From Erythrophleum ivorense (lineage: Eukaryota > Streptophyta > Magnoliopsida > Fabales > Fabaceae): a stretch of 64,000 nucleotides of DNA. Below, one piece after another: positions 35,643 through 47,683 of the stretch. The stretch covers positions 18,948,286 through 19,012,285 of the forward strand of contig JAIUCV010000007.1 in assembly GCA_026724425.1 (NCBI GenBank). Reading direction: 5' to 3'. The position numbers were made by a program, and so were the translations under genes. The notes beneath the pieces are model-generated. The model was not told the origin of the DNA. It searched no databases and saw only the letters and a program-made list of their open reading frames with translations. Positions within the stretch are counted from its first letter, which is position 1. Each line of letters begins with the position of its first letter.

Positions 35643-35879
35643 TGTTAGAATCCTAGGATAATGGGCTCATTCATTTTCAGATTATTCATTTATCACTAGG
35701 GATTTTAACATCAGAAGTCAGCTTCTTTCTTTCCTTATTTATTCCCTTGTATCATGCTATCTTTATTATATATTTATTTCTGTGCTTTTCTCCTTAATTT
35801 CCAAGAGCTGTTAGCTGATTTCTAGAGTTAACTATCTCCTTATATGTACCGCTTTATTTTTTGAAATAATATGAGTTCA
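35643..35879 (+). repeat. 5' LTR of copia E, left part
   Basis: Begins TGTTAGAATCCTAGG and ends at the GTTCA duplication of copia A. The remaining 26 bp lie at 47684-47709, ending TTCACA. Confidence 0.75.
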
Positions 35880-36139
35880 TGTAGATTTATAGAATAAGGA
35901 ATGCTTAGAATAGTTTGTTTTATTTGAATGAAGTAGAGGAATACTTATAGGGACCATGACAACAAATTCACCACTAGAATCCACAAAAATAGCAAAGAAA
36001 ATAAATTACATTAAAATAGGTGATAAAAGGAAAGTCAAATAACATAAAATCAGGAGGCTAAAAATCTAGGATTTAAACATTTAAAATAACAACAATAGAA
36101 CTATCAAAACATATGATATGATTATCATAACAACCAACA
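35880..36139 (-). repeat. 3' LTR of copia A
   Basis: 260 bp, homologous throughout to 47425-47678; the shared stretch includes AAATAGCAAAGAAAATAAAT. Confidence 0.92.
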
Positions 36140-36403
36140 CTGCCCCTCAAAATGAAGAGTAGATGTCAATCATCCCTAGCTTGGATTGAAATATCCTTGA
36201 ATCTAACTCTTGACAAGGCCTTAGTTAGAACATCTATAACTTGGGACTAGGTAGGAGTGTATGTGAGCTCCAAAACACTTGAATCCAATTTTTCCTTGAT
36301 GAAATGGTAGTTTATTTCAACATGCTTAGTTCAATTATGTTGAACAGGATTTTTAGCCATGTGAATGGCTACCATGTTGTCAATCAGAACTTTCATTGGT
36401 TGA

Positions 36404-37700
36404 TCAAAGACTAATTCTTAATCTACCAAATAACCATTTCAACCACAACCCTTTACATATACCTTGAGCCAAAGCTCTATGCTCAGCTTCTACACTACTC
36501 CTAGTCACCATAGACTGTTTTTTACTCTCCAAGTTATCAAATTTCCCCAAATATAAGGTATAGTAACCCGAGGTGGATCTCCTATCAGTGATAAATCCAG
36601 CCCAATTAGCATTATAATAGACATCAACTCCACTGGCTAATCCCTTTTGGAAGAAGATCCCCTTTTCAAGAGACATTTTGAGATATCTCAAAATTCCATA
36701 TGCAGCCTCAAGGTGCTCTTCATTCAGTTTACTTATGAGTTCATTGATAACACTTAGAAACTAATATTAGGCCTAATGTGGGGATAGATAAATAAGTTTA
36801 CCTATCGGCCTTTGAAATCTTTGGGAGCTTTTTCGAGTAAAATTTGTAATAAAATTCCATAGAAGTATCTATAGGTTTGCATCCCAATATGCTTACTTCC
36901 TGAAGTAAATCAAGAGTATGTTTTCTCTTAGAGATGGAAATATCATTTCTTGATCTTTTAACTTTCATCTCCAAGAAATACCTTAGTGGTCCAAGGTCTT
37001 CAAATTTCCTAGCCAAAGCTCTTGTAAGCTATTTCTTCTAAGTAATTTCCTATAACAATTACGTCATCAATATAGACAATCAAAATTGTAATTTTTCCAA
37101 TGGGAGAAAATTTAATGATCATAGTGTGGTCAGGTTGCCCTTATGAGTACCCTTGACCTTTAACAATTTGAGTGAACTTCTCAAACCAAACTCTCAGGGA
37201 TTGCTTAAGACCGCACAAAGATTTATAAAGTTTACATTCCTTGCCCTTACTGTTTTCACTCTCAAGCCTAGGAGGAATTGATGTATAGACAACTTCTTCA
37301 AGATCTCCATGAAGAAATCCATTTTAACATTTAATTGGTAGAGAGACTAGTCTAGATTAGTTGCTAGAGATAAAAGAATCTTAATGGAATTAAATTTCAC
37401 CACTGGAGCAAATGTCTCCTAGTAAACCAAGCCCTATGTTTGAGTAAATCCTTTTTTCACAAGCCAAACTTTGTATTTGCTGATGCTACCACCAGAATTA
37501 CACTTTATATTAAAAATCCACTTGGACCCAACCAATCTCTTCCCTTTAGGTAATTCAACCAATTCCTACGTACCATTCTTTTCCAGTGCATTTATCTCCT
37601 CTTGCATACTTTTCTCAATTCAGCTTGTTTAAGAGTCTCATAAAAATTCTGAGGAATCCATTCATTGGAAATGTTAGCCACAAAAGTTTGATAATTGAAG
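36404..37700 (-). pseudogene. RT and RNase H relic of copia A
   Basis: The minus-strand frames include MARKFEDLGPLRYFLEMKVK and DLLQEVSILGCKP (RT C-terminus, 37016-36798). RNase H follows at 36691-36404, with NANWAGFITDRRSTSGY and SSVEAEHRALAQG; the first catalytic Asp region reads YYNANWAG instead of the usual xxDADWAG. Frameshifts and stops are frequent. The RT N-terminal part is readable but broken from 37560 to 37020. Confidence 0.85.
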
Positions 37701-37766
37701 ATTTTCTGAGAAATAATGAACAAGTGCTTTGACTACTGCTTCTGGTTTCTCTTAATTTTTTTTTCA

Positions 37767-37986
37767 TGATATAAAGAGAAGAATATAGAGGAATAAATAG
37801 GGAGAGAATCCCACAAATGGTTGATTCTCAGATCTCATGATACAAGCTCAAATGGCCAAAAAATAAAAACCCATAAATACACCTAATCTGACTGAAATAG
37901 GAAAAAAACAGAAAAGGAAAGAAATAACAAAATATAAGGAAAGAAATCAAGTACAATAAACACATGGAAGTCAAAGGAAATCAACA
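37767..37986 (-). repeat. 3' LTR of copia B
   Basis: 220 bp with TG...CA ends on both strands. It is identified by the adjacent purine run and the immediately following RNase H relic; no partner LTR is present in the window. Confidence 0.7.
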
Positions 37987-37989
37987 CTC

Positions 37990-40900
37990 CCTCTCAAGTT
38001 GGTGAATGGATGTTTAGCATTCCTAACATGCTCTTTAAGTCTTCAAACTTCACTCTTGATAAGGCCTTAGTAAGAATGTCAGCAATCTGAAATTGTGATG
38101 GAGTAAGGATAAGGTCAATGATCTCAGAGTCAAGGTTTCTTTTGATAAAATTTCGATCAAGCTCCACATGTTTAGTTCTATCATGATAGATAGGATTCTT
38201 AACAACATTTATAATTGCCATATTATCACACAACACCTTCATAGGGCCTTTCATAATGATTTTAAGCTCATTAAGTATGTGTTTCAGCCGAAAATCTTCA
38301 CAAATACCATGAGACAATGCTCAATATTCAGTTTTAGCACTGCTTCTAGCAACCACAACCTACTTCTTGCTTTTCCATGTCACCAAAGTGCCCTATACAT
38401 AAGCACAACACTCAATTGTTGACCTTTTGTCTATTATGGAACCAACCTAGTAGGCATTCGTGTATTTTTTAATGTTCCTCTCACTTCTTTTTTGAAGTAT
38501 ATTTTTTTTACCAATAGTCATTTTTAGGTATTCAAGAATCCTGTAAATAGCTTTCATGTGCTCCTTAGTAGGTTTGTTTATGTATTGGCTAACCAAACTC
38601 ATTGGGAAGCATATGTCTAGTCTTGTATGGGATAAGTATGCCAATTTTCCCACTAACTGTTGGTGCCTTCCTAGGTCCATGGGAGGACTATCTTCCTTGA
38701 ACTCTAATTTATAATTAGCTTTCATGGGAGTATCAATAAGTTTACACCTAAGCATCTCTATTTCTTTTAGGAGGCCCAACGTATACTTTCTTTAAGAGAC
38801 AACAATCCTTTTCTTGGATCTAGCAACTTCCATACCCTGAAAGCATTTTAGGTTACTAAGAATTTTAATTTCAAATTCCTTAGGCTAAAAAACCTTTTAG
38901 TAGCTCAATCTCTTCTTCAAAATTACCCGAAACAATGATATTGTTAACACAAACAATAAGAATTCCATTAGAAGAGAACTTCGTGAATAATACGTGATCA
39001 CCTTGTTCTTGGGTGTATCCATAGCCTTTCATAACATAGGTAAATTTATCAAATCACACTCTAGGGGATTGTTTGAGGCCATACAAGGATTTGTAAAGTC
39101 TGCAGACTCTGTTTTTCCCATTTTCAAGTTCAATCCCAGGTGGTATTTTCGTGTAAACCTCTTCTTCTAAATCACCATTTAGGAATGTATTTTTTACATT
39201 AAATTGATTAAGATTTCAATCAAGATTAGTAGCAAGGGATAATAGAACCTTAATAGTGTTAAATTTAGCAACCGCAGCAGAAGTCTCATGATAATATATC
39301 CCATGTGTTTGGATAAAACATTTAGCTACTAACCTTGCTTTATGATAGTTTATGTTTCCATCTTGATTGTATTTTATGGTGAAGATCCACTTTCATTCCC
39401 TTGGCTTCTTTCCTTTGGGCAAATCAATGATTACCTATGTCCCATTTGTTCCAAGGCACTAACATCTTCATGGATTGCCATTTTTCATTCTGACTTTCTC
39501 ATTGCCTCATAAATATTTTGTGGGATTTTCTCATGAGCAATATTAGTAATAAAAGCATGGTACTCATAAAATAATTTATCATATGCAACCTAATTTCCAA
39601 TGGGATATTAAGTACAATATCTTATCCTTTTCCTTAAAGCAATAGGAAGATTAAGCTTATTAGCGTTTTCATCTAGCGCACTTGGAATGGAGTCTTGAGA
39701 GTGCTTCATAGGTAATGTGCTGGAGTTATTGACTTTTCTCCTTCTTGTGTACCCTTGAAAGACATGTTGGGATTCATTTTCTTGTTGTTCAAGTTTGGAT
39801 TTAGCTTTTATTTCAGGCTGAATAATTTTTGTCAAGGTCTAAAACTCAAGGGTAGGCTAACTAGGTTGGTTGTCCTCACTCACTATTGTTTTTGGATACA
39901 AGTAGGCTCAAGTTCAATAGGGATGTTGATAAATACACATTCATTCTCACTCTTCCTTTGAATGGGTATTTTGGCAAAGTAGTGATGTGTTTCAAAAAAT
40001 GTAACATCTATTGTGATATAGAATTTTTATTTGCAAGAGAATAGTATTTATACCCCTTTTTAGTAGGTGGTGAGTACCCAACAAAGACACACTTGATAGC
40101 TTGGAGTTTAAGTTTGTATCGTTGATAAACATGGACAAATGAAGTGCAACCAAATATTTTTAGAGGAAGAGATGAGACAATTGAAGTGATGGTAGGATAT
40201 ATATATAAATATATTTTTTTTTTGGAAATTGGGCAAGAGGAATTTGAAATTTGAGTTTCTGGATGGCATTTGGTTGATTAAGTAGCTATGATAATAGCTT
40301 CTCCCCAGAAAGATTTAGGCATGGGAGAAGCAATAGGGAAAGAGCAAGCTATATCAAGGAGATGCTTATATTTTCTTTCAAACACACCATTTTGTTGAGG
40401 TGTGTGAACACTTATGCTTTGATGGAAAATTCTTTTTTCCTCCAAAAATCTACCAAGGACATTGTCAAAGTACTCTGTCCCATTATCAGGCCTAAAAATT
40501 TTGATACTGGTTTAGAATTGGTTTCGAATGAGGTGGTAAAAATTCTCGCAAATATGTGATACCTTAGATTTTCCATTCATCAAATAGGTTCTGGTGAGAC
40601 GTGTATGATCATCGATAAAGATGACAACCACTTTGCCCTAGTAATGGTCTTAATTTTGGAGAGACCCTCTAAACATCACTATGGATAAGGTCAAAGGGGT
40701 AAGCTTATATATAGTTATCAGCAAGGTAGGAAGTTCTTGTGTTTGGACAGTGGACACATTTCACAGTGAAATTCAACAGACTTTTTATTGAATAAATGAG
40801 GATTTCATGTACTCAAGATTAGGATGACTACTCCGATAATGCCATAACTTTAACTCATTAAAGGAGATACATGTAGTTAGTGCACTCTTATTGTTATTGT

Positions 40901-41078
40901 TTGCTTCCTTGATCAAGTAAAGGCTAGCATACTGTTTAGCCTTGCCAATCATCTTCCTTGACTCTTAAATCTTGAAATTGACAACCACCATAAAAAAATT
41001 TAGTAAGATAATTGAGATCTTTGGCAAGTTTGCTAATTGATAGAAGGTTACATGTCAACTTTGGAAATAAAAAGACAT
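37990..41078 (-). pseudogene. Integrase, RT and RNase H relic of copia B
   Basis: RNase H C-terminus at 38317-37994 (CDNMAIINVVKNPIYHDRTK, then QIADILTKAL). The RT end is at 38779-38447, with GKLAYLSHTRLDICFPMSLV. Broken RT core runs through 39420, the linker with LNLPIALRKRIRYC lies at 39700-39608, and integrase runs from about 41000 down to 39960. No frame is open for more than about 110 codons, so the element is dead. Confidence 0.85.
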
Positions 41079-41088
41079 TCCTAAGCAT

Positions 41089-41872
41089 AGTTGTTGAAAT
41101 TGTCTGATATGCTATTCATATCACATGGTTTGTCTTGATTCATGGCCACAACAATACAAATAGTTGGTTGAATTATTTATGTGCCAAATCATGCGCTTGA
41201 ATTTCGATATTCTCATGATTCAAGCCAAAAAAAATGGAGAATTGCAACATTTCGACAATTTAGAACATTGCAACATAATGGGTCACAATCGGATCCTTTG
41301 TGACCCAATGCGCCCATTTCCAAGGAAGAAGAAGGTTATCGTTGTTTTTTAAATCATCCTTAGCTGCAATGAGTCAACAACATTGTTTCATACTTCCATT
41401 TAAAACCATTTAGTCACACGAGCTCCACACAATTTTTTTGGAGTCAAACCATGAAACCACTTAGCCTAACGACGTCGTGCCATTTAATTTTCCAAAATTG
41501 CATCAATTTGTTTGAGTGAAATGACATAGTTTCACACACTCTCTTATTTGACTTTGAATAGGATTTGGATTTTGAAGGCAGCCATGCAATTGATGTATAC
41601 AAACACTATATATATATATGGAGTTATTAACATATACAAACACTATATATATATATATATATAGTTATTACTAAGTTATGACTTATAATTTTGCTTTGTG
41701 AGGCTTATGATTAAATTTTTGTCAATTTCTAATCTAAACTTATTATTTGAGCATATTTTAATAATACATATTTTTTATATGATATATTTTTAACTATATT
41801 TTTAAATTGTACGATTCAATATGATTTACGATTCAAAAATTCATCTTTTGATTCACAATTTGATAAGTATGC
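41089..41872. mobile_element. 784-bp insertion with 10-bp flanking duplication inside copia B
   Basis: Flanked by TCCTAAGCAT (41079-41088) and TCCTAAGTAT (41873-41882), nine of ten bases identical. Taking the insert and one flank out restores an uninterrupted copia protease-integrase junction on the minus strand (DKLIL joined to RNVFLFPKLT). The insert is non-coding and holds two copies of a TATACAAACACTATATATAT-like segment (near 41600 and 41635). Clear terminal inverted repeats are not visible, only short related ends (GAAATTGTC against CAAATTGTG). A non-autonomous DNA transposon with 9-10-bp duplication, Mutator-like, is the best guess. Confidence 0.65.
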
Positions 41873-41882
41873 TCCTAAGTAT

Positions 41883-42606
41883 CAATTTGTCATATAGTTT
41901 CACTGTACTAGAACTAAGAACTTTAGAAGGAGATCAATCAAAAGTTTAACAACACAGGAATGACCATGACATGGAATAAGATCCTTGAAATATAGGGAAT
42001 TACTCATCATATGATTTGTAACTCCAAAGTCTACAACCAAAGTGGTGTTGTTCTATACTATGGAGTTAAGAGCAAGAGAATGATTAATTGTATGGTTAAA
42101 CAAGCCAATGCCTATACCACTTCCTGAGTGACTACATAGTTGAGTGCCAATTAATTTTTGCAAAATTTCAAACTACTCTTTGCTGAAACTAGTAGGCTCA
42201 AGTTGGGATTTTTCATTAGTATTCACCATGTATCATCGTCCTTCTTGCCTATTTCGGTTCTTCATATTTCTAGGTTTCCCATACAGCTTCCAACACCTAT
42301 CCTTTGTATGGCCCAATTTGTTATAGTAGTCACACCAAGAATTTCTCGTCTTCTTTGCCTTGATATCACTGGTCTGAGGACCATAAGCTACCAGAGTAGA
42401 GTTATCAGTACAATGTTGGAAGTTGAGTTACTTGTAGTAATTTTATTTCGACTTTCTTTCCTTTTCACTTTAGAAAAAGCTTCTTGGATTTTAGGTAATG
42501 GGTCCAAACTCAAGATTTGGTTTCTGATCTCTTTGTAGGTTGGGTTGATACCAATTAGAAATTTGTACATCCTTCTATCTTCCTTGAGAGTTGTAGTACT
42601 TGGCAT
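41883..42606 (-). pseudogene. Protease and gag relic of copia B
   Basis: Gag C-terminal region at 42606-42388 (YKFLIGINPTYKEIRNQIL, DPLPKIQEAFSKVKRKE). A zinc-knuckle relic follows at about 42340-42290, reading CDYYNKLGHTKDRCW, in which the second Cys has become Tyr. The protease N-terminal region is broken. Gag is cut at its 5' side at about 42606. Confidence 0.85.
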
Positions 42607-42609
42607 CTA

Positions 42610-42975
42610 CAGCACATAAAAATTTATCATATGACACAATTTTCAATGGAGAGTTGAGTGCATGTTCTAGTAACCTTCCTTTAAGCAATAGGAATATTCA
42701 AATCCAAACTTTTAATCTCATTTACAAGAGGCCTACGCGAGGTTGGATTGGAGGCATTATTTTGATTGGGAGAACAAGTAGCCTCTACCTCCTAAACTCT
42801 CATCTTAAATATAGGTTTAAGATTTTGGTGTACAAGCTCAGGTTCAAGGTCCGAAGTGGGATAAGGCTCGGGTTCAAGGTCCAATGTGGGAGAAGGCTTG
42901 GATTTAGTAGGAGCAATAACCAAAATAAGGTCATTAGAGGAATTATATGAATAATGAGAGAGCTAGTGGTGGTCT
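42610..42975 (-). pseudogene. Linker region of copia A between integrase and RT
   Basis: On the minus strand it contains SLDLNIPIA followed by RKVTRTCTQ, the conserved copia segment just before RT, and an acidic proline-rich tandem repeat at 42836-42895. It belongs to copia A, separated from A's RT by copia B and from A's integrase by the LINE. Confidence 0.75.
42836..42895 (-). repeat. Two 30-bp tandem repeats in the linker of copia A
   Basis: Two adjacent 30-bp units starting GCTCRGGTTCAAGGTCC. They encode on the minus strand ten-residue repeats of the type DLEPEP. Confidence 0.85.
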
Positions 42976-45270
42976 CAACAACAATAACAACAACAACAAC
43001 AACAAAACTTTTTCCCACTAAGTGGGATCGGCTACATAGATCAATCAATGCCATAAGTACTTATTATAAATCATATTTTTAAACAAACCATTTAAATCTA
43101 AATCTCTCTTAATAATTTCTCCTATAATTTTTCTTGGTCTTCCTTTATCTCTAATTATTGAACTATTCTCCATCTCATCTACTCTCCTAACTGGGGCTTC
43201 TATAGGTCTTCTCCCCACATAACCAAACCATCTAAGTTTCGATTCTACAATCTTTTCCACAATAGGTGCGACTTCCATCTTCTCTCTAATGCATTCATTT
43301 TTAATCCTATCTTGTCTAGTGTGTCCACTCATCCAACGCAACATTCTCATCTCTACAACATTGAATTTATTTTCTTATTGACTTTTTATCGCCCAACAAT
43401 CAGTTCCATACAACATTACAAGTCTTATAACTGTGCGGTAGAATTTACCCTTAAGTTTGAGTGGTACTTTTCTATCACAAATAACACTCGAAGCACTCCT
43501 CCATTTCATTCACCCCGCTTGAATCCTATACTTTATATCTTCTTCTATTTTTCCGTTATGTTGTATGATGAATCCAAGATACTTAAATCGTGTGACTTGT
43601 GGTAGGATATGTTCTCCAATTTTTACTTCTGCGCTAGAAGTAGTGTGTCTCTTACTAAACTTAAACTCCATATACTCCATTTTACTTCTACTTAAACGAA
43701 ATCCATAAGCTTTCAAAGTTAGTCTCCACCTCTCCAACTTCTCATTCATTTCCTCTCTCGATTCTCCAACTAGAATAATATTATCTGCAAAAAATATACA
43801 CTGTGGCACCGGCTCTTGGATGTGTTCAGTAAGCACATCCAAGACTAAAGTAAAAAGATAAGAGCTCAGAGTTGACCCTTGATGTAAACCAATAATTATC
43901 AAAAAATCTTCCGTAAGTCCATCTTTTGTTACTACGCTAGTTGTAACCTTATCATACATATCTTGGATTGCTCGAATATAAGCTATACAAATTCCTTTTT
44001 TCTCCAAAACCTTCTATAGAACCTCTTTTGGCACTCTATCATATACTTTTTCTAAATTGATAAACACCATGTATAAATCTCTTTGATTTTCCTGATATCT
44101 CTCCATTAATCTTCGCAACAAATATATTGCCTCTATAATTGACCTTCTTGGCATAAAACCAAATTGATTCTCCGGAACTTGAGTCTCTTTCCTTAACCTT
44201 CGCTCAATTACTCTTTCCCATAATTTCATAGTGTGACTCATAAGTTTAATTCCTTTATAATTTGCACAATTTTGAATATCCCTTTTACTTTTCTAAATAA
44301 GAATTAAAATACTTTTCCTCCACTCGTCTGACATTCTCTTAGATCTCATAATTTCATTAAATAACTTTGTGAGCCAACTTATGCCTTTCATTAATAAACC
44401 CTTCCATACTTCAATGGGTATATTATCCTGTCCAACTGTTTTGCCATTCTCTATTTACTTTAATGCTTCTTTTACCTCTATCTCACGAATCCTACGATAA
44501 AAAATATAATTTTGAACCTCTTCTCGAGTGTCTAGTCTATTCGATTGCAATAAAATCTCGAGCCCTTCATTAAAAAGCCTATGAAAATAACCCTTCCATC
44601 GTTCTCTGATATTTTGTTCCGTGACCATCACTTTCCCTTCTTCATCCTTGATGCATTTCACTTAGTTTACGTTTCGTCTTTCTTTCCCTACTTTTAGCTA
44701 ACTTGTAAATACTTCTTTTTCTAACTTTAGTACCGAAAGATTAGTATAACCTATCAAATGCCCTCTCTCTCACTTCGCTCATTGCCTTCTTAGTGTCTTT
44801 CTTAGCTACCTTATATTTTTTTTAATTTTCATTGCTTTTACATAATAACCACACTTTATAATACTCTCTTTTAACTTTAACCTTATCTTGCACGTTTGCA
44901 TCCCACCACCAAGATTCTTTATCTCTAAGTCCAAAACCTTTTGATTCACCTAATATTTCCTTTGTCACCTTTCTAATCTCTTTAGCCATTCCATTCCACA
45001 TATCATTAGCACTTCCTTGTATTTCCCAAGTTCCTTCTTCCACAATCCATTTCTGTAAATTCCTTTCTTTATCCCCCTTAGTTGCCACCACTTAGTCCTT
45101 AACACCCTATCTTCGCCTTTGCTTTTTATTCTCCTCTTAACTCTTACATCCATAACCAAAACTTTATGCTGAGTAGTTAAACTCTCTCCAGGTATAATTT
45201 TGCAATCCATATAAAGTTTTCTATCCGATTTCTTTATAAGAAAGAAATTAATTTGAGAACATAACTCTAT
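42976..45270 (-). mobile_element. RTE-type LINE, 5'-truncated, nested in copia A
   Basis: About 2.3 kb on the minus strand, with the GTT-repeat 3' tail at plus 42976-43014 typical of plant RTE LINEs. The readable order (minus strand) runs from the end of the endonuclease (DCKIIPGESLTTQHKVLVMD near 45200) to an RT with PENQFGFMPRRS (about 44180) and GLHQGSTLSSYLFTLVLDVL (about 43880). The RT active-site box reads FADN at about 43790 instead of FADD. The C-terminal region has LRWFGYVGRRP (43230). Frameshifts break it into five open pieces. The 5' end is missing, as usual for LINEs. Confidence 0.88.
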
Positions 45271-45669
45271 TCTTCTTCATAAATGAATGTTTTTGAGTAA
45301 TATGGTAGGTCTCCAAAAAAAAGTAACATCCATAGAAATAAAAAAATTTCTTTAAGGTGGGAAAGTAACACTTGTAGCCCTTTTAAGTGGAGGAATAACT
45401 CAAAAAAATACATTTGGTAGCCTTAGGGTCGAGTTTATTACTGTGAGGAAGATGGACAAATGTTGTACAGCCAAAAACCTTCATAGGTATAGTGGAGACA
45501 ACTTGGGTAGTTGGGAAAATTTTAATAAGAGTGCAACAAGGAGTTTGAAAATTTAGCACTTTAGATGGCATCCTATAGACAAGGTATGTTGAAGTAAGAA
45601 TGGCTTTACCCTAGTAATATTTAGGAACATTAGCCATGAGTAAAACGAACTTAGCTACCTCAAGAATAT
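45271..45669 (-). pseudogene. Integrase C-terminal relic of copia A, left piece
   Basis: Minus-strand frames read YRMPSKVLNFQTP, then FGCTTFVHLPHSNKLDPKAT and FLSY, the copia integrase C-terminus. The segment ends at ATATT (minus strand), where a 387-bp insertion begins. Confidence 0.85.
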
Positions 45670-46056
45670 CTAATGGAGAATAGGAAGAACATTAGAAATT
45701 AGAAATAAATATAAAAATTAATATTTAAATTACTTAGTTTTATTTTGAATAGATATTAGCATAGATATCTCTTTTTGTTAGGATTTGATATTAATTTTAG
45801 TTATTTTTTGTTAGGTTTTATTAATTATCTATTATTAGGATTAGACAATTATCTTTCATTAGGCTTAAGATTAATATTATTATCTTTCATTAAGAAGTCA
45901 TTGTATAGGTTTTATATAAAGCCCTTAATAGTTGTATTGGAAAAACCTATTCCTGAATAATAATATAGTGTTTTGAATCTCTAATATATTCCCTTTTCTT
46001 TTGCATCTCCCTCCTTTCTTCTTCTTTCCTCCTTTTTTCTTTTGTTGTTCTACATC
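45670..46056 (+). mobile_element. 387-bp insertion, possible solo LTR, inside copia A integrase
   Basis: Flanked by exact 5-bp AATAT at 45665-45669 and 46057-46061. Removing it with one flank gives an in-frame NRHILEVA integrase segment on the minus strand. The insert is AT-rich, with a TATATAAA box near 45912, a pyrimidine-rich end and a terminal GTTCTACA two bases inside, all like a plus-strand LTR. The exact termini are CTAATGG and TACATC rather than TG...CA, so the LTR reading is tentative. Confidence 0.65.
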
Positions 46057-47410
46057 AATATGTCTATTCTTCTATTCAACTACTCCATTTTGTTGGGGTG
46101 TATGAAAGCAAGAGCTTCAGTGTTAAATCCTTTGTTTAGTGTGACAAGTTTTAAGAGAGGTGTAAAAGTATTCTCGGCCATTATTGGATTTGAGAACGTA
46201 TATATGGGTGTTAAATTGGCTCTGAAGGAGGTGATTGAAGTTTTTGAAAATTGTAGAAATTTCAAACTTATCATTCATCAAATACACCTATGTAATTCTC
46301 GTGTGATCACCAACAAAAGTAACAAATTACCTTGAACTCGAAACATTCCTAATTTTTTAAGGACCCCAGACATCACTATGAATTAAAGAGAGGGGTGAAG
46401 AAGGTTTGTATGCTTGTGAGGGGTAAATGGCTTTAGTGTGTTTGGGAAAATGACAAAATTTACAATGAGAAAAAGTTGAAATTTTAGTTAACAGGAAATT
46501 TGGATGGCCTAATATATAATGTTACCGTAACAACCATGAATCTATCCTTATAGAAAAAACACATTTTTCCTTCTTATTAGAGTTCATAAGGTACAAACCA
46601 GCCTTCTCTTTAGCTTTAACAATGGTCCTCCTAAATGTCAAATCTTGAAATTCACAGCCTCCATCAACAAAGTGATTCATAGAGCCATTTTCTTTAATTA
46701 ACTTGCCGATACATAGAAGATTACACATTAGCTTAGGCACCAAAAGTACATTATTAAGAACTCAGTGATCAAAAAGTGTGATAACACTAATACCAGTCAC
46801 ATTTTCAATGTACCATAAGCTATTTTAACTGTAATAAGGTATGTACAGGAAGTGAATTCATCAAATAATAAGGAATTCTCAATCATGTGATTAGTTGCAC
46901 CGAAGTCCACAATCTAGATTTTATTCTTTACCATATGAGAATTCAAAACAACTAAAAATTTACCTAATTGGGCTATAAGACCAAAAAAATGGGGATATAA
47001 CCTTTGTTTGTGCTTCTCATTGTTCTGTTCTTCTAAAATTGAGATGAAAACCTCAGTTTTGGCAGGAACTTCCAGTCACCTTCCTAGCATACAATTGGAG
47101 GAGGTCAAGTCAAGCATTTCTAGGCAGACAGCAACGAGAGGCAGCACATGATGCGCTTTCAGGCCCTAGTGCATGGGATGGAATGCAACAATTCGTGACA
47201 AAGCATGGTGCATTGGATGGCGGCCAAACTTAGGGTTCCAACCAATCAGAGCCTTTTAAACATTGTTAATTGGTGCGTATCCTTGTAGGCCATAGGAATA
47301 AAAGAGAAGTAATAGTGCCTAAACCTAAAGCTTTGCTTAGCATCCATTTATGGCATGGAAAAAAATATAGCTGTTGTCCCATACCATATAGGTGAGAATT
47401 AGGTCAGAGT
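46057..47410 (-). pseudogene. Integrase, protease and 5' leader relic of copia A
   Basis: The minus strand shows the integrase HTPQQNGVVE segment near 46105 and the protease C-terminus with VPKLMCNLLCIGKL at about 46735. Only about 400 bp then remain before the primer-site relic at about 47412-47424, so gag is largely deleted. Confidence 0.8.
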
Positions 47411-47424
47411 AGGCCTTAATACCA

Positions 47425-47678
47425 TGTAGAATTTTGGAATAAGGAAGGCTTAGAATAGCTTGTTTTATTCAAATGAAATAAAAGAATACTTATAAGGACG
47501 ATGGTAACAAATGTGCCACTAGAATCCCATAAAAATAGCAAAGAAAATAAATTACATTAAAATAAGTGATAAAAGGAAAGTCAAATAACAAAAAATCAAG
47601 AGGCTCAAAATTTAGAATTTAAAGATAATAGTAACCGAACTATCAAAAGATATGATATGATCATCATAACAACCAACA
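47425..47678 (-). repeat. 5' LTR of copia A
   Basis: 254 bp with TG...CA ends. It is the partner of 35880-36139 and is followed on the right by the GTTCA duplication. Confidence 0.92.
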
Positions 47679-47683
47679 GTTCA

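Larger units (their letters stand above)
37767..42606 (-). mobile_element. Copia B (minus strand), 5'-truncated, nested in copia A
   Basis: A single LTR at 37767-37986 (minus-strand start TGTTGATTTCC, end TTTATATCA) is preceded on the minus strand by the purine run TTGAGAGGGAG. Upstream of it on the minus strand lie RNase H, RT, linker, integrase, protease and part of gag, the full copia order. The element stops in gag at about 42606, where copia A's linker resumes, so its 5' LTR and gag N-terminus are missing. Its protease/integrase region contains a 784-bp insertion at 41089-41872. Confidence 0.8.
35880..47678 (-). mobile_element. Copia A (minus strand), inserted in the 5' LTR of copia E
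   Basis: Bounded by LTRs at 35880-36139 and 47425-47678, both TG...CA, with an exact 5-bp target duplication GTTCA at 35875-35879 and 47679-47683. On the minus strand the right LTR is 5' and is followed by a primer-site relic (TGGTATTAAGGCC at about 47424-47412). The left LTR is preceded by the purine run TTTTGAGGGGCAG. Coding order on the minus strand is a short gag remnant, protease, integrase, linker, RT and RNase H. It is interrupted by a 387-bp insert, an RTE LINE and copia B. Most of gag is missing. Confidence 0.9.

Noticed and set aside
42976..43014. CAA/GTT repeat as an independent microsatellite
   Set aside because: It abuts the LINE C-terminal region and is the standard 3' tail of plant RTE elements.
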